From: Mugil cephalus
Taxonomy: Eukaryota > Chordata > Actinopteri > Mugiliformes > Mugilidae
Direction of reading: 5' to 3'
DNA: 64,000 nt
NCBI RefSeq assembly: GCF_022458985.1
Contig: NC_061779.1
Coordinates: forward strand, 16,599,001-16,663,000
The notes beneath the pieces were generated by a model. It was not told the DNA's origin, did no database searches, and saw nothing but the letters and a program-made list of their open reading frames with translations. Each line of letters begins with the position of its first letter. The stretch's first letter is position 1. Position numbers and translations under genes: made by a program. Below, in pieces: positions 32,563 to 44,873 of this stretch.

Positions 32563-35500
32563 GTAGGTTTCAGTAACTTCTCAATCAGTTTATAGTTCTG
32601 GGATGTTTGTAAAACTGCTGCTGTGTAACATAACATTATTTAATTGCCACAGTATACTTATTTTTTTGTGACTTTATCTGGTTATTTATCTCCTTTGTGT
32701 TTGTTTAGTGGTTTGGTCTTTGTTATTAAGTGTTCATGTAGTAGCTTTGTTTACAGTATTGACAGGTATTATTGTTTCTCAGCCTTATTCTGTTATGCAA
32801 CTTAAACTAAACAGTATTTTTACACTAATTATGCACTCACTCATGTGGTTAACTAACACATAAATAATAAAGAAAATCCTGCTTGATGAAAACTGATCCT
32901 GTATAATTTATTTATTTATGAAGCGTGACACTGAATTAATGAATAAACGGGCAAGTCAGCAAAATGAGGAATAGATTAATTGGTCATCCTCGTTCATGAA
33001 AAATAATAGTTACATACCGTAGGTCACATTCTGGTGCATGTGTTAATTTTTTAAGGCAGAGCTCAGGAAAGCTCACTGTAATCTCGTGCTGAGACGTGAA
33101 ATCAGCCAGAGGCTGGAGAAAGCAGAGCGTGACTATTTCTTGGGAAAATCTGGCAACCGTGTCCAGCATCATTCTGTTTAATGTGGGAGCTTAGCGCATG
33201 GATTCTGTGGCTTTTATTAGCTGCTGTACATCATCACTGCCCCGGGGCTGGAAGAGGAGAATGGTAAATAACGTGTTTGTTTTCTGAACGCTTACGTTTT
33301 CATCTCTGTTGAACCTTCCGAGACTCTTCGAGGGACGTGGAGGAAAGCTGTGATGTGTCGTCTCTGCAGGAAGTGGCACGTCGAGTAGGACCATGAAATA
33401 AAACCTTGTTAAGTTGTCAAACATTTGTAGGACTGTCGTGTGTTTGGCGGACTGCTGGGGGTTAGGGTCATTCTATTTTTTTTTTTGTAACCATAACATT
33501 TAATCACTTGCATGCTGTCTTACAGCCATGACGATTGTTTTAAAGATTCGTTACGGCCTCTAATTTCTGCTTGTTCGTGCAGTTTTTTTATCCATTAGAA
33601 GGAGCCCACACACTGCATACGCTGGATTAGGGGAGGACGCAGGAGTGGTGTGACTTTATAGAAATGTTTATAAGTACTTAAGTGATCTGTGCTGACTAAT
33701 GTAAGCTGTTAAAGCATTGTAAGGCGTACACACACACACAAGTCTGCTGTAACCGTCATATAATGGAAATACTGCAGCATAAATGCCATCTACGGTTTAG
33801 ATACATCCTCCTTTAGCTAACATGTATTAAGGTGATAAGCAGTTTATGCCCCTTTTATTCAATTAACAGCTGGAGAATGTGCACACGAGGCTGCACTCAA
33901 ACTATTATTCAAAATGATTCTGTACATATATTGATTACATTATGCAATCTCCTAAGCTTATTAAAAGTCTAATATGTTTTTGTTTGTTGCAAGGTAGACG
34001 TTTACCAGACAGACTGGCTGTGGTGATTATATGTTAGGATAAATGATCATTTTGCACGGTTAATGGAGTCGTGCCTCCCTTGATGTCTCGTCGTGGACCT
34101 GCAGCTATTTGAGCGACTAATTGAGTGACCCAGGCCTCAGAAAAGTATTTGTTTAAATAAGTAATCAATATGTCAGGAAGTTCCTGCAGGAAGTACCTGC
34201 TCATCAATCGATCTAACTAATGTCCTCGTAGTTCTGAGACTTTCAGGACGGTGTATTATTGCACTTAGTCCGCGCTGCTTTAATGGACACAAACAAAAGT
34301 GATGTTTTGACATGTTGCCTTTACCACTGGGAACTTAGAAACATCACCGTGTCTGTCACGAACAACTTTAATTATCTGGCAACCAGGTTTACTTTTCTTG
34401 TGGGCTCCATCAAGGAGAGTGAGACGTCTCTCTCCGTTGATCCCGTGTAGAATAATCTCTGAAATGAAACTCTGCGCGCTGGTGAGTCATGTTGTCTGGA
34501 TGCCGAGTGCAGCCCTGTGGCTCTTCCTGTGGGTCCTGATGGAGCGGGATGGGCACACGAGGGAGGGGGGTGCACATCGGCGCACATCAGTGACTGAAAA
34601 ATCTCTGGCCATAGATGTTGTTTTCCCATTTTAAACTAATTAATATGCAGTATTGTATGCTAACCCCGGCAGTGACCCGGGTGCAGGACCATAAACTCAC
34701 TGTTGCGTAATAAAGGCTTCGACTGTATGCGCGGTTCTTAATCATTTAAATTTCCAACATGCCTTAAGCCATTATTCTTTCTATTGTGCTCATTATTCCC
34801 GTTCCAAACACCCACGTGGTCGGAGAAGCTTAGCATAAAAAAACTGTTTTACATTTATGGAAATATATCAATGAATAAGCGTCTCATCAATAAAATTCTA
34901 AGGCCTTTATGTTAAGATGTTGTTTGTTTTTTAATACAACAGCTTAAAACAAAGTCCGCGGTAATTAATCTGCAGTAAATTATTGCAGAAATAGGTGAAA
35001 AATCTCCCTCTGCAAACTTACTTTCCTTGTTATTAAGTGCCTCGACCTTTTAGTTTAATTGGTGCACAGCTGGTTTTCGGAGGTGCAGCCACTCCATTGT
35101 CCTCCATTAGTGTCGAGTATCAGACGGCAAAAAGGAATTTTAAAGATGCTTTAAACATTCATGAGTGCAGTAACACAAGAGGATTAAGCAGGCAGACGGG
35201 CTGTTGTGATGACCTGAAAAATTAACTGATCCACAAGCTACTTTTTTACTATATACAACGTACAACATCGGCATTATCATTAGACAACGCATCTTCAACG
35301 TGGTATCATTGTGTGGCGACTCCTGATCTTGTTTATGTGTGTTTTGTAGGATCATGTCACCGAGACAATTGCATGTTCCTCCCTCTGCTGGAGCGCCAGG
35401 CCTCCAGGTCCTCTGTAGCCGACAACCACGCCAGGGCCAATCCCACCATCAGCCGCTCCACGACGTGGAGCTCCTCTCTCGCCAACAGCTGCAACTCTGG

Positions 35501-38500
35501 GGAAACAGAGACAGACCAGCTCTCTGGTGAGTCGGCCCGCAGCTCCAGACGTTCACAACCACGTCCACCCATTCAGGCACTGATCCTTGTAGCATTTTAG
35601 CGTTTAGCTCCGCGCCTTATGTGTATGTTAATCAGTATGTTCATGATGAAATTTGATGCTTCATTATTAATGCACATGTGGACTTGCTGATTGTGCCAGT
35701 GAGAGTGTCAGTGAACCACAAGGGAATCGCATATCTTTAACCAGAGCTGAAACATTTATTGGGTGATTCATTTATTTGAAAAATGAATAAATGAAACAAG
35801 CTTATTTATCTAATTCATCTCTGTAAATTCAATATCCTTCAGACTGCTTCCTGTGGTGTTTGCCAACATAATAATCAACCTGTACACTTCAGCTTGACAT
35901 TTTTGACCGTTTGTACGATTTGACATTTGAACTAGTGAAACCATAATAGACAGATAATAGGTAGAAACGGTAGAAATGTCACCTCACAGCCAGAAGCATC
36001 TGGGTTTAAACCTGACGGTTCTTTTTGTGCCGAGTTCTCTGTGTTTTCTATGGTTTCCTGATTTAAACTTTTGTGAGTGTAAACAGTCGCTCTGCGTTAG
36101 TCCTGTGACAGACTGACAACCTTTCCAGGCTTTAGCCCGTTTCTTGCCCATCAACACTCTACAGGATAAGCAGTAATAGATAGATGATGGATACATTAAT
36201 CAGTCATGTAAAGAAATACGTACGTTATACTCATAATCACACTAAATATTTCCAAGGAAAAGGTTGAATCTGTCGGAGGTCTTTGTTATTCAGGAGTCTT
36301 CCAAATAATTTATTTGATTGATTGATGTTATTGGTTGTTTCTGAATAGGATTAAATAATTCTACACTTTCTTGTGACCTTTTATTTATCTGGAGCATTTG
36401 ATGGCTGTTTTTAGTATTTCGGCTCATATTTTTTTTATTTTGAAACTGCCAGAGATTAATTTAGCATGTTGATATCGTGAATTGTTGTTTGTGATTTTAT
36501 ATTTACGTGCTCATGAGTGAAAACAGCACTTATTGTATATATCACCATTATAGCTCTTGGAGCTGCCAGCTCAGTGTCGCATCCTATCCACAGGGTGGCA
36601 GTGTTTCATTCGTTTTGCAGGGCTGCCATCTGACCTACATCTCTCAACTATCAGGCAGCAATGGAAAAGATGGGTTTCTAAATGGGACTGACCCTATAAG
36701 AGCTGATTATTTATTTAGTAATCACTTCGGTGGAAGAAATACGTTTGCGTGGTACTTCAGTGGCCTGTTATAAGTGTTGGCCCACACAGCCCTGATATCA
36801 GTCCTCAATAAACACCAGAACAGTGGGGGGAGTAGAGGCATGCTGAGCTGCAAGAAAGCAGATGGTATTTGCATCTATACGACAGATGCCAGACTATTCT
36901 TCGGAATATCCACACAGACAAAGATTGGTTTACAATTCTAGGGCCAGGGATCAAATGGTGTGACTGTGGAAATCACAAACCGTGTCCACAGCGCTTGTAG
37001 AAACAGTGTGGGCAGCACAGGGCTTTCTCTCTCGTGGGGTTCACATCCCGATTGTAGGTCTGCTGCTGTAACCCGTGTGTGCCTGACATTGAAATAAGAG
37101 CAGTGACCTTGCGGATAAACCGATAAGATCTCTGCCTGGTTAATACAACACAATTGAAGCTGTAAGGAAAAGGATGCGGGGTATTATGTTTCATAAATTC
37201 CCTGCACATTTATAAAATATGCATCCTGTTTGATCTTTCTCCCCCATGTCTCACATAAATGTCAAAACAGCAGTGAAATGTGCAGGTGATAACCCCTGAG
37301 TTAACACCGCCAATAAGGAAACATACATGTAAATCAAGAAAATGGAAAGGTAGGACAGTAAATCAGAGAAATATAATATTTCAGGACAGAAATGAATGTT
37401 TTTTCTAATACATTCTGCTTTCTATTGCTCCAAGTCCAGTTTCTTTATCGTTTTAGTTGGCTCCCGTTTGGTCAAACATAAAAAAAAAAGCTGTTCCAGT
37501 TTCAGTGTTAGGTAGTGAAAATATTTTACACACTGCTCCAGCTTCCTCTTTTTATGACTGATGGAACGTTCAATTTCAGAAAGAGGGATCCCCTGCCTCT
37601 GTGTGTCAGCTGCAGTGAGACCTGTAGGCTAGCGGTGAGCGATAGTATTGATTCTTTGAGTTTTCCTCACAGCCTCTCAGCATTACATTTCTGCCAAAGC
37701 AAGTGGCTCTTCCCAAGAAAAGTCAGATGGCCCCTGTTCACTGGGTGCCTGCAAGTGTTTAGTTTTCAATAAAGTTTAAGTTAGGTCTGACTGCTGTCAG
37801 ACACTTATTGACTGTCTTTGTTTTTTTTTGTTTTTTTTTTAAGTTTGGTGTTTAAGATCCCATGATCCTTCCCTTGGGTTTAGAAAAGCAGAATATATAT
37901 ATATATATATATATGTGTGTGTAAATTGTACATGTAAATTATAGTAAGTATTATAATCATACTTGAAATGTAAAGAAAGTTTCAAAACTAAATTTGACAT
38001 CCTCACTGCAATGAGGACAAATGTTAGGCACCAGTTTATATTGACTGCAGTAGGTTTTTATTGGCACATAGGCTATAATAGTTCTTTAGGCCTGGGGCGG
38101 TAGGGCACGGACAGCTTTCTGCACGGGGATGATTGACGAGCGAATCAATGCACGTCCTTGTCGGCCCATTTTGAGATGTGCCGCTCCTGGTAATTTCCCG
38201 CAGCTTATTTGGAGTCAAATAAATCAGGACGAAGGAGGACGTGTCCATCTCAGGACCTCCCCTACATCCCGTCACCATGACAACAGCCGTGGATGGTGGC
38301 GGTGGGAGGCTGAGGGGAGGGGAGGGGAGGAGAGGAGTGGGGGGGTGGGGGGAGCATGCGGAGCTGAGACAGGTGTTGCTGGGGTTTGCGCATCGCGCCC
38401 GTGAGCTCGTTTGGCAGGATGGGAGCTGAGGGAACACCTACACAAGCCCTCCATAGTTTCTCATGTATGCTGCAATTTTGCTTTTCGGAATACGGAATCT

Positions 38501-41069
38501 GATTAACGCTGGAAACCAACTGAACGTCGCCATGGTGCACCACTCGGGCTCCATCCAGTCCTTCAAGCAGCAGAAAGGTTGGTCGCGCTAGTGTGGACGT
38601 TTTTGGCTGCGATTTGTTTTTGGAGTCGAGCGTGACGCGCCGCGACTTTTCTCGTCTTGTGAAATAGTTTTGCGTGTGAAATGGTCACTACTCAGGGCTG
38701 ACGGTCTGTACTTGCCGTGAGCGTGACGCAGAGTTGGAGGCTCTGCTGCCTCCTTCTCCCGGGATGAAGCCTCTTTCTGAACCCTGTGCGCTTTGGTCGT
38801 TTATCCGCTGGGTTGCACTGACAGCCGCGTCCAAGTCATTAGTGTTAGGATCTAATTAAAGCTAATCTAATCCAAGCAACGCCGTATCTAATGGTAAATA
38901 CATTATTCTATAATTAAGTGGAAGCTCAAGGTGCACGACTTGACCTTCGTTGACAGAAATGCCTTTAGAGATTTGTTGGGTTGTGTTTCAACTTGCTGTG
39001 GTTTGACATTGTTGTCAATATGAATGAGCTTTCAGGGATAAAATATTATGTTGAGCTTTGAGGACTGATACTGTTCCATACAAATAGTTCACCTGCCAGG
39101 AATATTTGGCTTTGACTAATAAATCTTGTTCTGAGGCTGTTAAAAGTTCCTGTCATGCAGTCGAACAGCGAATGTGTTTCCACTCAGCAGGCTGTTGAAA
39201 AAACCAACGCGAGGCATCAGACTTCACTTCATGTGGGTGTGCGTTTGGCTTATTGGCAATTATGGCCACACAGGTTAAAGAAGCATTTCCACACACTGAT
39301 GCAAATTTCGCTGCGTGTTTAACTAAACGCAAACTCCAAATAGCACCACTTCTGAACTCAGCTCCATTACACTCTGTGGCCAGTATTGATTTTAGACCAT
39401 AAGTAGGGCTCCTTAGAGGAAAGTAGTGTGTCTTTAACGTGCTGTGTCGCTGGCTGTCTGAAATTAAAGAAGTGGCGATGAAAGGTCTCGTTTTTCATGC
39501 TGATACAGGCTCATAAACGGGGGTGTGCGTGGGTGCTTTGTGTTTGTCTTCACCGGCTGAGATAATGAAGGTACGAAGGTGTATCCTCTGGCTTCTGATG
39601 AGAGGATGCTGAGCTGAGCCGAGCGGCTCAGAATCTCATGACTGAGTGGAGTCCTGCTGAAGAGGGTCTTAGCTTATCTGCTTTTGCTCACTTGGAGCTT
39701 GGAGGGAAATATGAACGAGGGGTGGGTTTTTCCTCTTGAGCTGTGACTTATGCGCACAATATGGATCGTAACGTTCAGTTTTTATGATCATCTATTGCAT
39801 TTTCGTTCAGTTTTATAGAGCTGTTTTTATCTCTGTATTGATGTTTCAGAAAAAAAAATCCTTGATCAGAATAAACCACTTTCTGACGTTAAGAAGAAAC
39901 ACAAAGCAGCAGATGATATCAGATTTATGTCGGCTCGATATTTCAGTCCCTGCTAAGTGCACCATTAAAAAGAAAGCAAAAGGGGTGAATTTGGCTCGCA
40001 AAGTCCCGCTGAAGCAAAATTCGTAAATTATACTGCTCTTCCTCAAACACATTCAACACTTTATGAGAGCTTTTAAAAGGCTCGGAGCTGAAAATGCTTG
40101 TTCGCCGTGTGAGAGGTTTGTGTATTGAGGTGAAAGCTGGAGCCAAGTCACCGTATGCTGGAGGTGATCAGTGAAACCTGAAAATGGATTTAAAATCTCC
40201 TGGAAGTCAATGTGAGGTAGCTTGCGGGGGCAATAAAAGGCTGAACTGCAGGTGAAAGGGTGTTTTTGTTGAAGAAAAGGAGCTGATTGTGAGATAAAAT
40301 AATCCTTACCGCACTTACCAGTTGATCGAAACAAGTAGGTACTCCTGAGCACTTTGGACGTCAAAACAAGATGAATCGTCTGATGTTGCTTCTCAGGATT
40401 TGAGTGAATTTCCAGTGTTCTTTCGCGGACTGATCATTAACTCAGATTTATCTGCCGCACTTTGATGAAAGCTGTTCAACTGACACCTTGAACATTCAGC
40501 ACAAAATACTTGCTTTAGGTATTTCAAAATTTAAATATGACCCAGATCCGCAGTGTTAGATTTGAGCTTTGTTCATGACTGTAACAAGAACATCTTGTTA
40601 TTCTGCACGTCTCAGGCTGCATTCAGCAATTAGCCAACTTCTATTGTAATTCGCAGAGAATCAATATTTTATCCTGCTTATTTTTTTGTGGAATACTGTA
40701 GTTGTTAGGCCTGTCCTTTTTTGGATTTGTGTGTGTGTGTGTTTGTGTGTGCAAACCTTTGCCTGCACAGTCCGAGGCAGGCCACCTGTCCTCTTATGCA
40801 AGCAGGCAGATGGTTTTATAGATAGAGACATTAATTTCAGGACAGATTTGGACAGAGCTATTTAATCTGTTGGTGTAATGGAGACCACAGGTCCCATTCC
40901 TCCATGTGACAGTTGGTTACAGTATATGCATGTAAAATGAGGCAGCGTGAGATATTAGGCAGGAATTGGTTTTATGTGACGAAGAGTCGACTGTGACGCG
41001 TAAAAGGTGCTTCTGTATCGAAAACGAGCAGTTTTCCAAAATGACGAAAAACAAAGAGGCTCCTTTGTT

Positions 41070-41133
<64 letters not shown>

Positions 41134-44100
41134 TCTGGCAGTTACCAGTTTTAACACTTTCACACTCTTTAAATAGAGAGTAATTGTTTTGTTGCTAGGT
41201 TATAAGAACAGTCCAGGAAGAAGTTCTGCTGGGACCCAAGGATATTTATCCACGACAGTAAAAACCACAGCTTCTGTTGACTACCTTGTGACGGCTTTAA
41301 TACTGCATACCTAAAGCAGTGAGATTTGTCTTCTCTGTCCCTCAGGAGGTGTGTTTGCATCGACACGTCAACAACAGCATAGGCTTTGCAGAAAATCCTC
41401 TGACGTCGTAGAAAACCACAAGCAATCAGTGGGTATAAGAAGACAGGGTGACGTTAAAGGACAGGGAAACATATACAGATTGAAAGAGAAGGAAGATGTT
41501 TAATCTGCTCAAATGATGAAAGCCGGAGGTCGTGCCAGGATTGTATAATAGGGTCCTGAACTTTATAAAGCCCTGGTAAAAACTGCCATCTGCTCTGAGG
41601 TGTGTTCACGGTCAGGATGTCTGGCTCAGCGGCACGTGACAGACAGACAGTAAACAACAGTGTCTGAGGAGAAAATCATTTACATAATTTTTTAATCTGT
41701 TGATCACAACCAAAGTATTCAGTGAGAAAGTAACACTGCATCAGTAACTAACTCTGTAAAATGTATACTATACAGCCACAATATTATGACCAGGAGAAGT
41801 AAATAGTATCCATCATCTTGTGACAATTTTGGACCTGGCATTGAAATGGATGTACCACCCACCTAGACCAGACCAGGCACCCCCACCCCAATAGCAATCA
41901 CACTCCTTGTTGTCAGCAGCCATCCCCAGGAGGATGGAGCCTGACAGAGACACACACACACAAACAGTTTAGGAACAGCTAAAAAAACAACAGAAAAACA
42001 GCACAAGGTGTTGACCTTGGCCTCCAAAGATCCCAAACTGATCAAGTATCTCTGGGATGTGATGGAAAAAGTCTTATCCACAGAGGCTCAACCACAGGAC
42101 AGAAACGTCCAGACTAACAATATCCTGTTGCCAGACACCACAGAGGACATCCTCAGAAGGCCCATGTCCATCCTCTGACAAGAGAGACCTGCACAATATA
42201 AGACACCTGGTCATAATGTTATGCCTGATCGGTAGGCTGTCAGGCATGACTAGTCAAACTTAATGGATTATAATTGAATTGATTTAATTTAATCAATTTA
42301 ACTGATGATTGACCAAGCAGATACTAAGCAGATATATTTTTCATTTGACAGATAAATTATTGCTGTCACATAAACACATAAACGAAATTTATCACATAAA
42401 TTCTATTGGCTGACAATAGTGGTGACTGTTCTATGTCTGACCATATTTGTGTATTATTACATTTTTGCTGCATCGCATCCATTACAGATCCCACATTAGT
42501 AGAAGAAGTTTAGAAGCTGCAGTCGTGGCATAACTGAATTATTAGTTATTACGTCTTGTCCAAAGTACTTTATCATATATGTGTCCCCATTAGTCAGAGT
42601 CAGAGTGTGTCGGATGAAGACGACCAATTTCAAGTTGATTAAATTCCCACTTTTTCAGTGTTGTGCTGGTGCAGTCCTTATCTGTGAAATCAGTCGCCAT
42701 CTCTAGTTTCAAGTAGAAACCATGAGGCTCGAGATATGAGCTGAATATTTAGTAGCTTCTAAACACTGCTCTTAGTACTCCATGTGAACTTGGCTCTATG
42801 TGTGTATATGTTCTTTGATATGCTGCCAGGAGGAGGAAGAAACACGCTTTAAAAGCTTAGGGAATGTTTCTATAGGAGACGCTGCAGGCCTCGCCTCAAT
42901 CCAGCCTCAGTGATGTCCTGGAAGATAAGCAGCTAACGGAGTGGACGTTTATATTTTAAAGGTGGGACGACATTTTTCAAGTCATGATTTAGGTTTTAGT
43001 GTAGATTAAGTTTGAGTTTTAATGCAACAACAATAACAACTATCCTGAAATGATCAGCTCACTTAATTTTAGTGATGACACTTTCATGTCAGTTGACTTA
43101 AATAAATGCGACTCTGTGCTGTAGCCTATTGTTTTTAAGGATGACAGAGTCCTGACAATTCACATACTGCCTGAAGCTTAAATCTGCTTAGTGGGAAAAA
43201 AAACAACATGACATTGTGACACTTGTACCAGAGGCATGGACAGCACTACACATCAAATAAAGCTCTTTTGGATATTACTGCTTTGGTAAGAGCTGTAAAG
43301 ATATTTTTGTATGACTGATATTAAAGTGTCTGTACCTTCTAAACTTTAGTGACTGGACCTGATAAAGGACTGAGTGGAATCTTCTCAGTAAATTGTTTCT
43401 GTCTTGAATTTCTTGGTTAATCCTTTGTGAAGTACAAAAAGACTTCTCGCGAAGTTAGTTCATCCTTAAATACTGTGAGGACACAGAGGCCTCAGGGACT
43501 AAGCCATAATCTGGAGGACTGAGGTGAGGACTGTGTCTTCCAGTAATTTGTTCTTGGTTTCTCACATTATGTCAAAGCTGCCTCGTGTTCCCCTCATGAT
43601 TCAGTGGTTCTGACTTCCACAGCTCGTCACACATTGTGAAGAACAATCATCATACACTCATATGTTTTGCACATCAACACACACACTTCTGTAAAATACA
43701 ACTGATCTCGATTCAAGATTTGTGTTGAAAGCTGAATGTATTTTTTTTTTCAGAGCAGGAGGGTGTAAAAATACGCCTTCAAACCCAAATATACCTACAA
43801 GTTACAGTGAGTTGGACAGAACTGTTTTCATTCATATCTTCTAGTCACCTGCAGAGTGGCCTTGCCTTTTGTAGCCTGTACAATTAACGCATCAGCGTTT
43901 CTAGAAAAACACTGATCCTGCTGATAATCACCTTTCTGTTGTCGTTTCACAACAAGGTCCGTGTCCTCTCACTGTCGCAGCCGGTTGGGTGGTTCAAGAA
44001 TTGGCAATGAGAGGAGACACTGCGCTCAGAAACCCTGCTGTCTCCATGCTTGTGTCCGCCGGAAACAATGCTGAGCATCATCGTGATGCGAGATGCTCTG

Positions 44101-44842
44101 CTGTGGCCTGTTTGTCCTGTCTAGCACCATTTAATTAAACTCTTCAGTGATCCCACCTGACACAGGGCACAAACAGTGAGTTTTTGTGTGAACTTGTACA
44201 GAACATTACAGATGCTCACCAGCTAACCCACACACGAGCAGCCTCAATGCACATTTGGTTTTCGCGCACGAGATGCTTATTAGCAGAGTTGTGTCTGTTC
44301 ATTCCCTGAAGAGTTTTATGGTAAATCGTAAATTTGGCGATGCATGCTGTATCTGCCGCAGCGGTGGCTGCATTTGTCTGTGCCCAGACTTCTTACTTGG
44401 GAGTAGCTTTAATGTCAGGTCCTGGATTATGTTCCTGGCTGCACCTGCTAAATGATTATGCTTATTAGACAAGATGTTCTTGCTGCCGAAACACTCTCTC
44501 ATATATTTTCCTCTAAAGAAGATGTCTACTGGAGTTAAACCGAGCTAATCAGGCTCCTGCAAAACTCTCAGGAGGTCACAAATCAGCGTCGTCGGTTGCT
44601 AGCAGAGAGTGCATTTCAACTATGTTATCAGGCAGTTTTATTCCACAATTAAAACACCAAACGCTATATGCTGCGCTTGTTGAATTCAGATGAAATACAA
44701 CATCTGCAACAACAGTAGAACCAAATAAGTAAACGATAATGGCGACAATAAAAATGCTGATTTATCCAGGGCTGTCCCACGGAACCTGAACATAGCACCA
44801 CATCTGCCTCCATGGGTTTATTTTTTACTTCTTTTACCACTT

Positions 44843-44873
<31 letters not shown>

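Larger units (their letters stand above)
32563..38531 (+). other. Non-coding sequence between upstream ano3 exons and the usual start
   Basis: No further gene seen. It holds some balanced-composition patches that may be regulatory (34.05-34.65, 36.8-37.2 kb), a T-run at about 37820-37842 and a (TA)n tract at 37892-37914. Confidence 0.5.

Noticed and set aside
35339..35530. Frame starting [15 protein letters not shown] over the upstream ano3 exon
   Set aside because: It starts before the acceptor and is in a different register from the phase-compatible one; the third-position G/C bias favours the other frame.
40972..41163. Frames encoding poly-Val/Cys or poly-Thr/His
   Set aside because: They are translations of the TG microsatellite at 41072-41132.
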